Translations under genes and position numbers: made by a program
The notes under the pieces: generated by a model
The model's input: only the letters and a program-made list of their open reading frames with translations
Database searches by the model: none
Told to the model about the DNA's origin: nothing
Part shown: positions 34,472 to 45,082 of the stretch, piece by piece
How the letters are laid out: each line of letters begins with the position of its first letter
Numbering within the stretch: the stretch's first letter is position 1
Assembly: GCF_010119385.1 (NCBI RefSeq)
Contig: NZ_VFIE01000018.1
Coordinates: forward strand, 141,883 to 205,882
Length of the DNA: 64,000 nucleotides
Source: Nesterenkonia haasae
Lineage (GTDB): Bacteria > Actinomycetota > Actinomycetes > Actinomycetales > Micrococcaceae
Direction: 5' to 3'

Positions 34472-37400
34472 GACTGGCGTCTGCGCTCCTGGGGGGAGAG
34501 CCAGAGCTTGTTGCGGCGGTGAGAGTCCTCGTCCTGCGCATCAGCGGCTCCACCGAAGTGCACCGGCCCTGTGGTGTGTGACAGCACTCCACGGCCATGC
34601 TGAGCGAACTCAGGACCGGAGCCAAGCCCTACCTTCTGGGCTACCATTTCGGTCGTGGCACCGGGATCGCTGAATACTTCAATGGTCCACAGGACCATGT
34701 AGTGCCATCCGAGGGTGTCAAAGCGTTCGGGGCGCAGTCGGGAGCGCTCGCGCACTGTGAGCGCCGCATACTGCTGTGTCCCGTCGGACACCATGGCCAC
34801 GGGCGTCACAGGGCTCTCGGCCGCGATCCGGCGCGGGCAGGCCGCAAGATCCAAGGTGCCCCGAAAACCGTCCTCAACCCGGCCGCCGCGTGCCCTGATG
34901 CGGTCCACCAGATCGAGGACAAGGGGGTCGTCGAGTTCTGCAGATCCCGATGGATTGGAGCTGTCCCCCGTTCCGAGCTTCAGGAGGTCGTAGACAAGCG
35001 CCGCACCCTGGGTGAGCCTGCTGCGGTCCAGGTCCGCAGAAGCGATCGAACTTACCACGGTCAACCGCCCCCGAGCTCGAGTGACGGCCTGTGCAAAGTA
35101 CTCTTTGCCCCGAGGTCCGGACAGTTCACCCAATTCATGGGCAGGCTCTCCCTTGAAGCTCCGGCCGAATCCAATGGAGAAGATCACATCGTCTCGTACG
35201 ATGCCATGAGCGCGTTCCACAGGGGCGACGACGAACTTCTCTCCGGTTCCTGCACCTGCCGCTCCGGCACCGGAACCACCTGGGACGCCGGCTGCGCCGT
35301 GTTCGAAGAACGGGGAAGCCCAGGGATGGTTTGCCAGGTGGAGGCGAATCGCGTCCGCTACCCGCTTGGCGTGCCATTCGGAGCCCGTAATGACGGCCAA
35401 TGACCGGTTCCGGTGAGCGCGGACATGTTCGAACACCAAATCCACCACGCGATTGACCTCAGCGGTGGGCGACTCAACTGGTTCCCGACCCCCGCTGCCC
35501 TGAACCTCCTCCACGCTGAAGCGTCTTCCCTGGCCTGTGAGTTGGGAGGCGTCAGGCAGGCGCACGAGCATGTCGCCGTAGAGCTCCGCTGAGAGCAGTT
35601 GGGTCAGCTCCTGGTCGACGCCACGATGAACGTGGCGCAGCGAATGCTCAGGGAGAATGCGTGCCAACTCTGCGTAACTGGACTCCGGCACCTGGGCCTC
35701 AGCTTCGCGAGCAATCGGATCTGCCGAGACAATCATCGGCTTGGGGGCCCCACTGGCGGGATCACCGAATGCCACCACCTGGTGAGCTCGTGAGATAGCG
35801 CCCAGAGCGGCTGGCACGGCAAGTGCTGCGGCGTCGAGTAGGACAACGACGTCGAAACTAGGCTCTTCGCCGGCCACGGGGAAGTGTGCCGCGAGGCCCA
35901 GCGGGGACGTTGCCCAGATCGGCACCAGAGGCTGGGTCAGCTCGGCCGCTACTGACTCCAGGTCCGCCACGGTGGGTTGGGCTTCCCGCAGCAGGCCTCG
36001 CAGATGAGCAGCTGCCTCTGGGTGGGATTCCACCGCAGATTTCCACCGCACTGCCAGGGTGTGGTTGAGACGTTGAGCACCGGTCGCGATATGGGCTGCA
36101 TCAGCTGCGCGAAACTCAGCTTCGATCGTCCGGAGGTTCTCCCCGGAGGTCATAGCGAGGTATTCGTCCCCGGAGATCATCGCCTCAAGGGCAGACTGCC
36201 ACCAGGCGAGCTCCAGTTCATCTGCTACGTGGCTCGCGGGGATCTCGCGCTCGGCCAGATCGGTGAGCAGTTCCCCGAATCCCTGTTCACGTAGCTGTTC
36301 TGCCAGCAGGGTTCGTTCGGGCAGAGTCTGCAGGGAATGCTCGTCCTGCGCGAGGGCTTCTGCCGTAGAGAAGAGTGTGTCCACCGGGACGTCAAACAGA
36401 GTGGAGCCTTCGTCGTCCATAGGCAGCAGCACCGCCGCCAACTTCTCCAGCCGGGTCTGAACCTGCCCGACTCGATCAACGAGCGAGTCCAGGTTCTTGG
36501 GCACCTGGGGCAAGGAGGCGTCTCCGCGGTCGTTGGTGTTCGCCCACTTCGCCCAATCCTCGCGTTCGGATTGGACATCGACCAGAGAACCGTGAAGGTC
36601 ATTGATCGAGACACCGGAGCGGATGTACTCCTTAGCGACCCGACGCAGCCGGGAACGTGCCATTGAGCTCATCTCGACGTTGTTCTGCCGACGCCACCAC
36701 CCGGGAGCCGTTGCGGCGATCAGGTCGTCGACGTCGCGAGCATAGATGTCACTGCTGAAACGCCCCAGCGACTCTTGGACCCGCTGGAAGAGCAGCACCT
36801 GGAAGTGCCACTGCGCGAAACTCTCACCCGGTGTGACGTTGGCTGACCGGCAGGCTGCCTCGATCTTCTCCCACAGGTCAGGCAACTCGGCGTGCAGCTG
36901 ATTCACGAGGACCTGAGCGTCCCTGGTTTCTTGCCGATTGGACAGTTTCGCCCCGAACCATGGGCTGTGGCGCGTCTCAGAAGAAAACTCACCCAGTTCA
37001 GCGATGCGCTTGAGTTTGACTGCGATGCCGGACCGGTCGACGGTGTTATCCAAAACTGAGCGCTTCAGTCGCACAGCAGTGCTGGGAGCAGGGTTGAGGC
37101 TGATGAGTGCGGCAAGAGCCTGCATTGCTTGGTACGGCGAACAGTTCCAGCGCTCACGCACCTTATGCAAACTGGCCACGTGGTCGCGCAGCTCGTGCCG
37201 GCGCTGAGCTAGTTTGCGGTGCAGTTCTCCCAATCGGGGTGGCTCGGCACGTTCAGCGCGCTTGATGGACCGAACAATCTGAGCTTTGAGGTCCTCGGGT
37301 GACGACGACGCCGTCACGTTGACGGCCAGTGTTCCCGCCTTGGCCGCGGAGAGCCGCTCAGAAAACTCGGTGAGAGTATCGGAACGTTCCGCGACTACCA

Positions 37401-38472
37401 GGACGCGTTTTCCTGACCAGGCGAGTCCGGCCACTGCGTTCACAGCCGTCTGTGTCTGTCCTGTCCCAGGTGGCGTCGATATAACGGTCGACACCCCGGA
37501 GAGCACAGCGTCGAGCGCGCGCTGCTGGTCCTGGTCCGCATCACAAATCAGTCGCTCATCCGCTGGGGAACGTTCATCCAGCGGTTCTAGCTCCACAACC
37601 CGGGCCAGCGCATCATCCTGGTTGAGACTCTTACCCTCCGCGAGATGCTGCAGCAGGGGGTGATCCAAATTCAGCGCAGAAGGATTGCCCAGGTCCGCGA
37701 GGTCGGCGAAGGTCGAGACGTAGAGCTGCTTCCACACCTGGAGGCTCTTCAACGGAGAGTCAGCGTCAGCCTCGGAGGCGCTGGCAGCGATCTTCGTCAG
37801 TAGATCTGCGGTCCGGGAGGGATCAAACCGCGCGGTGACGTAACCGGCTTGATGGAAAGCATGGGGGTCAAGGGCGACGTCGTGTACCTGCTCCAGGTGA
37901 CGCCGCAGCGCAGGGTTGAGCCCAGCGGAAGCTGTGAACTGAAGTTCGTAGTCAGTCGATCCGGTATGCGTCTCAGCCCGGCTGCGCAGCGTAATGGGGA
38001 CTAGCATCACCGGTGCGGTGAAGGACTCAGTCCCAGCGGAGGTGGACTCAGTCCATGAGGCGATCCCTGCGGCTAAGAATCCAACGTCGATTCCGCGTTC
38101 TTCGGAGAGCTCCCGGATTTTGCTGCGAATATTTGAGGCCGCCTTCAGCCCCGGTTCCAGCACGCTGGCGTCGTTGAGCAGAGTGGACAGGCGTGTGCGA
38201 CGCCCGCCGAACAGCTGCATCAGGCCGGACGAGTTCGCTTCGGTGAGGTCTATTGCGTTGTGCTGGCTCGGGGTAAACCGCAGCATCGTGTCGTTCTCAG
38301 TGCCAGTGCCCTGGGCTTCGATCCAGGAGAGAATCGGAGCGGTGTGATGGGTCGTGGGTTCCTCAGCAGGCTCAGGGGAAGACACAGCTGGAGGCAATAC
38401 CACTTCCTCGTCGTACTCAAAATCCTCGTGGACAGGAGACTCCGCAGAAGAGGCTGACGTATTCTCTGGCAC
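34468..38472 (-). CDS. DUF4011-type superfamily 1 helicase-like protein with degenerate Walker motifs
   Basis: 1334 residues from GTG 38472, chosen because GGAGGG lies just upstream. An acidic disordered N-terminus of about 60 residues is followed by a DUF4011-like domain (FTPSQHNAIDLTEANSSGL, ERGIDVGFLAAGIASW). The helicase core follows, but Walker A reads TPPGTGQTQT, with Gln339 in place of Lys. Motif II reads VVLLDAAAL (Asp880-Ala881) instead of Asp-Glu, and the next motif is GDPASG. A Vsr-like C-terminal segment has VSDGTQQYAALTVRERSRLR and LGWHYMVLWT, with a Ser where an acidic residue is usual. ATP hydrolysis is doubtful. Between guaA and a small coupled gene. Confidence 0.8.
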   Translation of the reverse strand: MPENTSASSAESPVHEDFEYDEEVVLPPAVSSPEPAEEPTTHHTAPILSWIEAQGTGTENDTMLRFTPSQHNAIDLTEANSSGLMQLFGGRRTRLSTLLNDASVLEPGLKAASNIRSKIRELSEERGIDVGFLAAGIASWTESTSAGTESFTAPVMLVPITLRSRAETHTGSTDYELQFTASAGLNPALRRHLEQVHDVALDPHAFHQAGYVTARFDPSRTADLLTKIAASASEADADSPLKSLQVWKQLYVSTFADLADLGNPSALNLDHPLLQHLAEGKSLNQDDALARVVELEPLDERSPADERLICDADQDQQRALDAVLSGVSTVISTPPGTGQTQTAVNAVAGLAWSGKRVLVVAERSDTLTEFSERLSAAKAGTLAVNVTASSSPEDLKAQIVRSIKRAERAEPPRLGELHRKLAQRRHELRDHVASLHKVRERWNCSPYQAMQALAALISLNPAPSTAVRLKRSVLDNTVDRSGIAVKLKRIAELGEFSSETRHSPWFGAKLSNRQETRDAQVLVNQLHAELPDLWEKIEAACRSANVTPGESFAQWHFQVLLFQRVQESLGRFSSDIYARDVDDLIAATAPGWWRRQNNVEMSSMARSRLRRVAKEYIRSGVSINDLHGSLVDVQSEREDWAKWANTNDRGDASLPQVPKNLDSLVDRVGQVQTRLEKLAAVLLPMDDEGSTLFDVPVDTLFSTAEALAQDEHSLQTLPERTLLAEQLREQGFGELLTDLAEREIPASHVADELELAWWQSALEAMISGDEYLAMTSGENLRTIEAEFRAADAAHIATGAQRLNHTLAVRWKSAVESHPEAAAHLRGLLREAQPTVADLESVAAELTQPLVPIWATSPLGLAAHFPVAGEEPSFDVVVLLDAAALAVPAALGAISRAHQVVAFGDPASGAPKPMIVSADPIAREAEAQVPESSYAELARILPEHSLRHVHRGVDQELTQLLSAELYGDMLVRLPDASQLTGQGRRFSVEEVQGSGGREPVESPTAEVNRVVDLVFEHVRAHRNRSLAVITGSEWHAKRVADAIRLHLANHPWASPFFEHGAAGVPGGSGAGAAGAGTGEKFVVAPVERAHGIVRDDVIFSIGFGRSFKGEPAHELGELSGPRGKEYFAQAVTRARGRLTVVSSIASADLDRSRLTQGAALVYDLLKLGTGDSSNPSGSAELDDPLVLDLVDRIRARGGRVEDGFRGTLDLAACPRRIAAESPVTPVAMVSDGTQQYAALTVRERSRLRPERFDTLGWHYMVLWTIEVFSDPGATTEMVAQKVGLGSGPEFAQHGRGVLSHTTGPVHFGGAADAQDEDSHRRNKLWLSPQERRRQS

Positions 38473-38516
38473 CGGTTCCCTCCGCAACACTTACAGGTCT
38501 GGAACGCAGGCTATCG

Positions 38517-40118
38517 TTACTCCCACTCGATCGTCCCTGGCGGTTTCGAGGTCACGTCGAGGGTTACCCGATTGACCTCCTCCACTTCGTTGGTGATGCG
38601 GTTGGAGATGGTCGCCAGTAGGTCATAGGGCAGCCGCGACCAGTCAGCCGTCATGGCATCTTCCGAACTGACCGGGCGGAGCACCACGGGGTGTCCGTAG
38701 GTACGCCCATCGCCTTGGACGCCGACGCTGCGCACATCAGCTAGCAGGACCACCGGCATCTGCCACACCTCGGAGTCCAGCCCGGAGCGGGTGAGCTCTT
38801 CACGGGCGATGGAATCAGCGGTGCGGAGGATATCGAGGTTGCGTTCGGTCACCTCACCGATGATTCGGATGCCGAGACCGGGTCCGGGGAAGGGCTGACG
38901 CTGAACGATGTCAGCCGGGAGTCCGAGTTCAGCACCGACGGCTCGCACCTCATCCTTAAAAAGCGCGCGCAGCGGCTCCACCAGTTTGAACTCCAAGTCC
39001 TCGGGCAGCCCACCGACATTGTGATGAGACTTGATGTTGGCGGCCCCTTCGCCGCCGCCGGATTCGACGACGTCGGGATAGAGGGTGCCCTGGACCAGGA
39101 ACTCAACTGTTGCGCCCTCGGCCTGTGCTTCCTCCAGGATGTTCCGTTCAGCTTCTTCGAAGGCGCGAATGAACTCGCGCCCAATGACCTTGCGCTTCTC
39201 CTCGGGGTCGGTCACTCCTTTGAGTGCGGAGAGGAAGCGCTTCTTCTCATCCGCCACATGAAGTTTGGCGCCCGTAGCTGCTACAAAGTCCCGTTCGACC
39301 TGTTCAGCTTCCCCCTCGCGCGTCAGCCCATGGTCAACGAACACGCAGGTCAGTTGGTCGCCGATGGCCCTCTGCACCAGGGCTGCGGCCACAGCAGAGT
39401 CCACGCCCCCGGAGAGCCCACAGATGGCTTGAGCCTCGCCAACCTGTTCCCGGATCGCAGTGACCTGCTCCTCGACTATGCTTCCGGTGGTCCACTCGGG
39501 TAGAAGCCCAGCTCCCCCATAGAGGAAATTCTCGATGACGCGTTGTCCCTGTGGCGAGTGCTTAACCTCCGGGTGCCACTGCACGCCGAAGAGCTTGCGC
39601 TCTTCATCAGCAAAGCAGGCTACAGGTGCCGCTTCCGACACCGCGAGGACTTCGAATCCGTCCGGCGCGGCAGTGACCGCATCCCCGTGACTCATCCAGG
39701 TGGTCTGCACGCGGTCGGTACCGTCCAATAACCCGTGCGGGGCAGTGGTGGCCCGGACTTCGGTCTTACCGTACTCGCGCTGACCGGTGCGTGTGACTTC
39801 TCCGCCCAGCGCGTGAGCCATCGCTTGGAAGCCGTAGCATATGCCCAGCACGGGGATACCGGCTTCGAACAACTCCCGTTCCACCGCAGGTGCGCCTTCA
39901 GCGTAGACGCTGGAGGGGCCTCCTGAGAGGATCACCGCGGCGGGGTGGCGGGCCAGAAGATCGGCTGCGGAGAGGGTGTGCGGAACGACCTCGGAGTAGA
40001 CCCTGGCCTCCCGAACCCTACGGGCAATGAGTTGGGCGTACTGGGCGCCATAATCAACGACCAACACGGTCTGGGCCGTATGATCCGGGCGTTCGGCTGC
40101 AGGAGTCTCAGATGTCAC
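38517..40118 (-). CDS. guaA: GMP synthase (glutamine-hydrolysing)
   Basis: 533 residues from GTG 40118. The amidotransferase domain has [18 protein letters not shown], the nucleophile elbow VLGICYGFQ and the triad region [11 protein letters not shown]. The ATP-pyrophosphatase domain has [15 protein letters not shown], and the dimerisation domain ends in PGTIEWE. Makes GMP from XMP. The frame is open to 40175, but the upstream residues are not GuaA-like. The DUF4011 gene follows 44 bases downstream. Confidence 0.96.
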   Translation of the reverse strand: MTSETPAAERPDHTAQTVLVVDYGAQYAQLIARRVREARVYSEVVPHTLSAADLLARHPAAVILSGGPSSVYAEGAPAVERELFEAGIPVLGICYGFQAMAHALGGEVTRTGQREYGKTEVRATTAPHGLLDGTDRVQTTWMSHGDAVTAAPDGFEVLAVSEAAPVACFADEERKLFGVQWHPEVKHSPQGQRVIENFLYGGAGLLPEWTTGSIVEEQVTAIREQVGEAQAICGLSGGVDSAVAAALVQRAIGDQLTCVFVDHGLTREGEAEQVERDFVAATGAKLHVADEKKRFLSALKGVTDPEEKRKVIGREFIRAFEEAERNILEEAQAEGATVEFLVQGTLYPDVVESGGGEGAANIKSHHNVGGLPEDLEFKLVEPLRALFKDEVRAVGAELGLPADIVQRQPFPGPGLGIRIIGEVTERNLDILRTADSIAREELTRSGLDSEVWQMPVVLLADVRSVGVQGDGRTYGHPVVLRPVSSEDAMTADWSRLPYDLLATISNRITNEVEEVNRVTLDVTSKPPGTIEWE

Positions 40119-40182
40119 CAGACCATCGTAGTCGCTGAGTCTGCCTGCACCGCGTCGCCGCCCCAGAGATGTCACTCGAGAG

Positions 40183-41718
40183 CTAGATCTGCGTGGTCTC
40201 CAGCTGCACTACTGCCCACGACAAGGCGGGCAGTCGAAGATTGACGACTCCGTCCTCTATGCCAACTGAGTCCAGTGGCACCAGCGTCACCGCCTCTGGA
40301 TTTTCCAAGGTGTTCGCCACATGCCGATCTCCTCCTTCGGGAATCGTGAGCAACTCAGCGCGTAAGACTGAGGTCGGTGCAAGACCCCGTAGGTCGAGGG
40401 TAATCTCTGTGGCCTCTTTGAGCCCGCGATTCGCGACGAAGAGAGCCAGTTTTCCGCCCTCATCGTCCCAAGTGGCAGTCGCATCAACAGCGTCCACGTC
40501 GCCGAATTTCGCTGTCGGCACTTTCGGGGAGTCGACAACGAGCTGCATAATGTTGCCCTGCGCCAGCTCAGACATCCGGGCGAAGGGCCAGAAAGATGCT
40601 TGGCGCCAAGCCGGTCCCCCCTCTTCCGAAAGGATGGGAGCAATCACGTTGACCAGCTGAGCTTGATTGGCAATTTTGACTCGATCCCCATGGCGCAGGA
40701 GCGAATGCAGCAGCGTTCCAACCACCACCGCGTCGGTTACGGAGTAGGAGTCTTCGATCAGCCGAGGGTGAGTCTTCCACTCTTTAGCCACTTGGTGAGG
40801 CTGGTCGTCTGAGTTCAGACCGCGTTGGTACCACACATTCCACTCGTCGAAGGAGATATCAACCTGCTTGGTGTGCTTACCGGCTGCTTTGACCGCATCG
40901 ATGGTTGCTACCACTCCCTCGATGAAGGAGTCCATGTCGACTGCCTCAGCCAGGAAGCTAGCGGCGTCCCCGTCGTGCTCCTGGTAGTAAGCGTGCATAG
41001 AAACGAAGTCGACCTCTTCATACGTGTGGCTGAGCACTGTGTGCTCCCAACTGCCGAAGGTGGGCATCGATTTGCTCGAGGAGCCGACGGCCACCAACTC
41101 GATCTCCGGATCGACAAGCTTCATAGCTTTGGCTGACTCCTGCGCCAAGCGACCATACTCATCAGCCGTCTTATGCCCTATTTGCCAAGGCCCGTCGAGC
41201 TCGTTGCCCAGACACCATAATTTGATACCGAACGGTTCCTCTGCGCCATGGGACCGACGGAGATCGGACCAGTAGGTGCCCGAGGGGTGGTTGGCGTATT
41301 CCACGAGGGCCCGAGCTGCCTCCACCCCTCTGGTTCCGAGGTTGATGGCTTCCATCACTTCAACATCTGCTGCTTTGGCCCACTCCATGAACTCATGAAG
41401 CCCGAAGGCGTTGGTTTCAATGGTGTGCCAGGCGCCGTCAATGCGCCGCGGACGATCCTCTATAGGGCCGACACCGTCTTCCCAGCGGTACCCGGAAACA
41501 AAGTTGCCTCCGGGGTAGCGGACTACGGTTGGGCCCATCTCTTTCACGAGTTTCAGCACATCCTGCCGAAACCCTCGTTCGTCAGCTTCTGGGTGACCCG
41601 GCTCGTAGATACCCGTGTAGACGCACCGGCCCATGTGCTCCACGAATGACCCGAAGAGCCGGCGTGGGACCTTACCGACCTGAAAGTCACGGTCCAAGAT
41701 AATGCGTGCTGCTGACAA
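40183..41718 (-). CDS. abfA: GH51 alpha-L-arabinofuranosidase (intracellular)
   Basis: 511 residues. The catalytic acid/base is in [13 protein letters not shown] (Glu173) and the nucleophile in SFDEWNVWY (Glu292), both in family-51 context, on a TIM barrel followed by a C-terminal beta domain. No signal peptide, so it acts on arabino-oligosaccharides already imported. It is the last gene of the araN-araP-araQ importer operon, 58 bases after the second permease gene. It would release L-arabinose for the araBAD enzymes encoded further upstream. Confidence 0.95.
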   Translation of the reverse strand: MSAARIILDRDFQVGKVPRRLFGSFVEHMGRCVYTGIYEPGHPEADERGFRQDVLKLVKEMGPTVVRYPGGNFVSGYRWEDGVGPIEDRPRRIDGAWHTIETNAFGLHEFMEWAKAADVEVMEAINLGTRGVEAARALVEYANHPSGTYWSDLRRSHGAEEPFGIKLWCLGNELDGPWQIGHKTADEYGRLAQESAKAMKLVDPEIELVAVGSSSKSMPTFGSWEHTVLSHTYEEVDFVSMHAYYQEHDGDAASFLAEAVDMDSFIEGVVATIDAVKAAGKHTKQVDISFDEWNVWYQRGLNSDDQPHQVAKEWKTHPRLIEDSYSVTDAVVVGTLLHSLLRHGDRVKIANQAQLVNVIAPILSEEGGPAWRQASFWPFARMSELAQGNIMQLVVDSPKVPTAKFGDVDAVDATATWDDEGGKLALFVANRGLKEATEITLDLRGLAPTSVLRAELLTIPEGGDRHVANTLENPEAVTLVPLDSVGIEDGVVNLRLPALSWAVVQLETTQI

Positions 41719-41776
41719 TGTTGCTCCTAATGCTGGTGAAAGGTCTCACGTGTTGACGCTGCGCTGGGGTAGTTCT

Positions 41777-42679
41777 CTACTGGCCTCCGAATCCTGTGGT
41801 TGCCACCCCCTTCACGATTTGGCGCTGGAAGAGTAGGAACACCACAATCAGGGGCAAAGCTGCCAGTATTGCCTGGGCCATAGTCTGAGCGTACTGAATT
41901 CCGTAGGCACTCATCACAGTTTGCAGACCCACTGGCAGCGTCATCAGAAACGTGTCATTGATGATGAGAAACGGCCAGAGAAAGTTGTTCCAGGCTTGGA
42001 TGAACACAAAGATAGAGACCGCACCCAGGATGGGCCGGGACAGTGGGAGCACCACCGACCAAAAGACTCGCAGTCTGCTGGCGCCATCCACTCGCGCGGC
42101 ATCCTCCAATTCGATGGGAACAGCATCGAAGAATTTCTTGAGTATGAAAACGATAGGCGCCATTACCACCTGGGGCAGTATCAGACCCCAATAGGTGTCA
42201 ACCATGTTGAACGTCAACATCTGGTAGTACAGGGGGATGATCAATGCCTGCGGCGGAACGATGATCGAGGCAATAACGGCAATGAAAATGATCTTCTGTC
42301 CCGAGAACTCAAGCCGCGAAAATGCATATGCAGCCAGCGCTGAAATTGCGACTGTAATGATAGTGATGACTGCGGAAGTCCAGAGGCTGTTCAGTCCCCA
42401 AATGTAGACATTTCCCTCGGCGAGGACAGTCTCAAAGGCTTGGGTCGTCACCCCACTTTCACCGATGAGGCTGAGCCCACCGGAAGCAGCATCCGTTTCC
42501 GTCTTGAAGGCTGTCGCCACAGCCCAGAGGATGGGGAGCAGCCACAGCAGCGCCATCACAGCCAAGGCAATGAACGCCACGACTCTGGCAGCGCTGTAAG
42601 GACTCTGCCCCGGCTTGCGAGACGGCGTTACTGAAACGGTGACATCGGTTTGCGGCATGGTTGCCACTGCGGAACTCAT
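41777..42679 (-). CDS. araQ: Sugar ABC transporter permease (CUT1, AraQ/MalG-like)
   Basis: 300 residues with six membrane segments. The EAA loop reads ELEDAARVDGASRLRVFWSVVLPLSRP, where the nucleotide-binding subunit docks. The C-terminal KGVATTGFGGQ is typical of MalG-type permeases. It overlaps the preceding permease gene by four bases. No ATPase gene is in this cluster, so a shared ATPase (MsmX/UgpC type) encoded elsewhere is expected, as for AraNPQ in Bacillus. The name rests on context with the GH51 enzyme. Confidence 0.88.
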   Translation of the reverse strand: MSSAVATMPQTDVTVSVTPSRKPGQSPYSAARVVAFIALAVMALLWLLPILWAVATAFKTETDAASGGLSLIGESGVTTQAFETVLAEGNVYIWGLNSLWTSAVITIITVAISALAAYAFSRLEFSGQKIIFIAVIASIIVPPQALIIPLYYQMLTFNMVDTYWGLILPQVVMAPIVFILKKFFDAVPIELEDAARVDGASRLRVFWSVVLPLSRPILGAVSIFVFIQAWNNFLWPFLIINDTFLMTLPVGLQTVMSAYGIQYAQTMAQAILAALPLIVVFLLFQRQIVKGVATTGFGGQ

Positions 42680-43638
42680 CGGTTTTCCCTCCGGCGGGAC
42701 AGGATCACCATCTGGAAAATTCCAACGATGACGATCAGTGCGAAGAAAATGTAGGAGATGGCAGACGCATAGCCGAATCGGTAACCGGTGAAGCCGGCCT
42801 CAAAGATGTATTGCACAATCGGCCGTGATGTGTCGGACGAGCCGCCGTCCATCATCTGGTAGGCCTGATCGAAAAGCTTCAGCGACGCCAGCATCTGCAG
42901 GATCACCACCACCACCGTCACCGGACCAAGCTGCGGCAGCGTAATCGAGAACAGCTGGCGCCACCGCCCCGCGCCGTCCACTGCGGCTGCCTCGTACTGC
43001 AGATCAGGAATGTTCTGCAGAGCGGCGAGGTAGAGCAGGAAGTTGAATCCGACGGTCCACCACACGGTGGCGATGGTGATGGAGATGATGTCGATGTGTT
43101 CGGTCTGCAACCAGGCGATCGGCTCAATTCCGAACCTTTGCAGAATCTCATTTGCCGCTCCGAGCTCTGGGTTGAAGATCCACATCCAGATTTGGGAGAT
43201 AACAGTTGAGGCCAGGAGGAAGGGCATAAAGAACGCCAGCCGCCATAGCCACTGGCCTGGCAGGCCAGTGTTGACCAAAAGCGCCATCACTAATGCGAAG
43301 ACAATCAGCGGTACCGTCGATATCACAGTGAACCACACCGTGTTGCGTATAGAGGACCAGACCACAGGGTCAGATAGTGCCTCTGAGTAGTTCTGCAGTC
43401 CGATGAATCGCCCGCCAGCTCCAGTCAATGACTGGTCGGTCATCGACAGGTATACCCCGTGTGTCAGCGGCCAGATGACGAATAGGACAAACGCGGCCAT
43501 GAACGGGGCCAAGAAAGCCCACGCGATGAGCTGGTTCCGCCGTCTGGCTGCGCTGGCGGTGGAACCGGTACTGGACGCTTCGGGCACGACGTCATCCCGA
43601 GGAGCGATGGCACTGCGTTCGGCGGCGACATCGGTCAT
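42676..43638 (-). CDS. araP: Sugar ABC transporter permease (CUT1, AraP/MalF-like)
   Basis: 320 residues, six membrane segments after a polar N-terminus of about 35. LAFFMPFLLASTVISQIWMW and the EAA-type loop YEAAAVDGAGRWRQLFSITLPQLGP identify a binding-protein-dependent permease of the MalF class. The stop overlaps the start of the MalG-type permease. Together they would carry arabino-oligosaccharides delivered by the lipoprotein encoded three bases upstream. Confidence 0.9.
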   Translation of the reverse strand: MTDVAAERSAIAPRDDVVPEASSTGSTASAARRRNQLIAWAFLAPFMAAFVLFVIWPLTHGVYLSMTDQSLTGAGGRFIGLQNYSEALSDPVVWSSIRNTVWFTVISTVPLIVFALVMALLVNTGLPGQWLWRLAFFMPFLLASTVISQIWMWIFNPELGAANEILQRFGIEPIAWLQTEHIDIISITIATVWWTVGFNFLLYLAALQNIPDLQYEAAAVDGAGRWRQLFSITLPQLGPVTVVVVILQMLASLKLFDQAYQMMDGGSSDTSRPIVQYIFEAGFTGYRFGYASAISYIFFALIVIVGIFQMVILSRRRENR

Positions 43639-43641
43639 GGT

Positions 43642-44961
43642 TCACCCCTCCTCCGGGTTTGCAGGATTGGCTCTGGCGAGAATCGCATCCACGTGCTCCT
43701 GAAACGCGTCGGCGGCGGCCTCGTAACCGCTTCCGGAGACGATGGTCCCGCCGACAATCTGACCGAAGTCTTGAATGAAGTTGGAGCCGGACCCGGTGAA
43801 CCATGCTGTGGGGTCATAGACCAGGTGGTCGGCTGCCTCGGCGTAGTGGGCCTGCGGCAGCAGCTCTGCGTACTCCGGGTCCTCAAGGACCGGCCGGTAG
43901 GCGGGGATGTGGCCGGCACCGGCCCAAGCGAGGGAGTTCTTCAGGAGTTCCGCGACGAACGTGTAGGCGTGACCTCGGGCTTCCTCATCGGGTTCGGACT
44001 GGTGGGGCAGGACGAATGAGTGGGAGTCGGCGTAAACGGCTTCCTGACCGAAGACTGGGGGAATCATGGTGGCATCCACGGGGACACCGGCCTCTTGCAT
44101 GGTGGGAAGTTCCCAGACACCGGTGAAGTGGATACCGGTCTGCTGCCCAGCGAACTCTGCAATGGCGTAGTCGATGGTCCCTTGCCGCGCGGCGACTTCC
44201 CCATCGGCAATCTGGTGCATGAACTCCAACGACGATACAAAGGCTTCTCGGTCGAATTCAGCGGTGCCGCCTTGGGGGAATCGCATTTCGACCCCGTGCT
44301 GGCAGTAGAGCGTGTAGAAGAGGCGCCACATCTGGTTACCATCGCCGAGGAACCCGTAGGAGAGAGCCCGCCCACCCGTCACGGCTGCGATCTGACGGCA
44401 CATCTCGAGAAAGTCATCGGGATTGTCCGGTCGCTGCAGGTGCCCTTCGTCGTCCAAAGCGCCGGCTGCTTCGCAGATGTCACGGTTGTACAGGGCAATG
44501 AAGGGATGTGCATCCAGGGCAACACTGTAGAGCTGGTTGTCCACCACGCTCGATTCCCAGACGGGTTCGGTGAAGGTCTCTGAGCTGACGCCGCGTTCTG
44601 CCAGCATGTCGAGGTCCCACGGATCGAGAAGTCCTCCGGGGACATAACCGGGAACCCTTGCCGCGTGCATCATGGCGAGTTCCGGTGCGCGGCCTCCTGC
44701 CCCGGCCATCGAGAGCTTGGTGTAGTAAGGGGTGCCCCACGCCAACACTGTGGGGCGAATGAAGAAGTCGCTGTGCTCAGCGTTGATCCCGTCGATCAGG
44801 CCTTCCATGGTGATGCCGTCACCGCCGCTGAGTAGGTGCCAGAACTGCACCGTTGTGGCACTGGCGGGCCCGGTGGGGGCACATCCGGTGAAGGCCAGTG
44901 CCCCCGCAACGGCCAAACTGCCGCCGAGGAACTGTCTTCTGTTGACCAGAGGGGAACTCAT
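43642..44961 (-). CDS. araN: Sugar-binding lipoprotein of CUT1 ABC importer (AraN-like)
   Basis: 439 residues from ATG 44961; the frame is open to 45063 but the Tat-type signal begins at 44961. NRRQFLGGS is a twin-arginine motif, and AFTGC (Cys27) is a lipobox, so the protein is likely exported folded and lipid-anchored. The mature part begins TVQFWHLLSGGDGITMEGLIDGIN, a family-1 solute-binding fold. The 120 bases upstream hold the palindromic operator at 45010. Substrate inferred from the GH51 gene in the same operon. Confidence 0.88.
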   Translation of the reverse strand: MSSPLVNRRQFLGGSLAVAGALAFTGCAPTGPASATTVQFWHLLSGGDGITMEGLIDGINAEHSDFFIRPTVLAWGTPYYTKLSMAGAGGRAPELAMMHAARVPGYVPGGLLDPWDLDMLAERGVSSETFTEPVWESSVVDNQLYSVALDAHPFIALYNRDICEAAGALDDEGHLQRPDNPDDFLEMCRQIAAVTGGRALSYGFLGDGNQMWRLFYTLYCQHGVEMRFPQGGTAEFDREAFVSSLEFMHQIADGEVAARQGTIDYAIAEFAGQQTGIHFTGVWELPTMQEAGVPVDATMIPPVFGQEAVYADSHSFVLPHQSEPDEEARGHAYTFVAELLKNSLAWAGAGHIPAYRPVLEDPEYAELLPQAHYAEAADHLVYDPTAWFTGSGSNFIQDFGQIVGGTIVSGSGYEAAADAFQEHVDAILARANPANPEEG

Positions 44962-45009
44962 GGAACACCTGCCTTGTGCTGCGCGGACTAAAAAGAGGCG
45001 AGTCACGTC

Positions 45010-45025
45010 ATTACATCGATGTAAT
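45010..45025. promoter_or_regulatory. LacI-type operator ahead of the araN operon
   Basis: ATTACATCGATGTAAT is a perfect 16-base palindrome with central CG, the form recognised by LacI-family repressors. It lies 49-64 bases upstream of the araN start. A LacI-family gene ends 58 bases beyond it on the same strand. A weak -10 (TAGTAT, minus strand) and a TGTGAC -35 at 17-base spacing lie upstream of it. GTAATACT also repeats nearby at 45021 and 45033. Confidence 0.7.
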
Positions 45026-45082
45026 ACTCCCAGTAATACTACACAGAATGTGCGCTGAGTCACACCCTTTTTGGGGAAGTTT

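Noticed and set aside
34468..38472. DUF4011 helicase-like gene as part of an anti-phage defence island
   Set aside because: Neighbours are guaA, hchA and a small coupled gene; no methylase, nuclease partner or mobile genes, and the ATPase motifs are degenerate.
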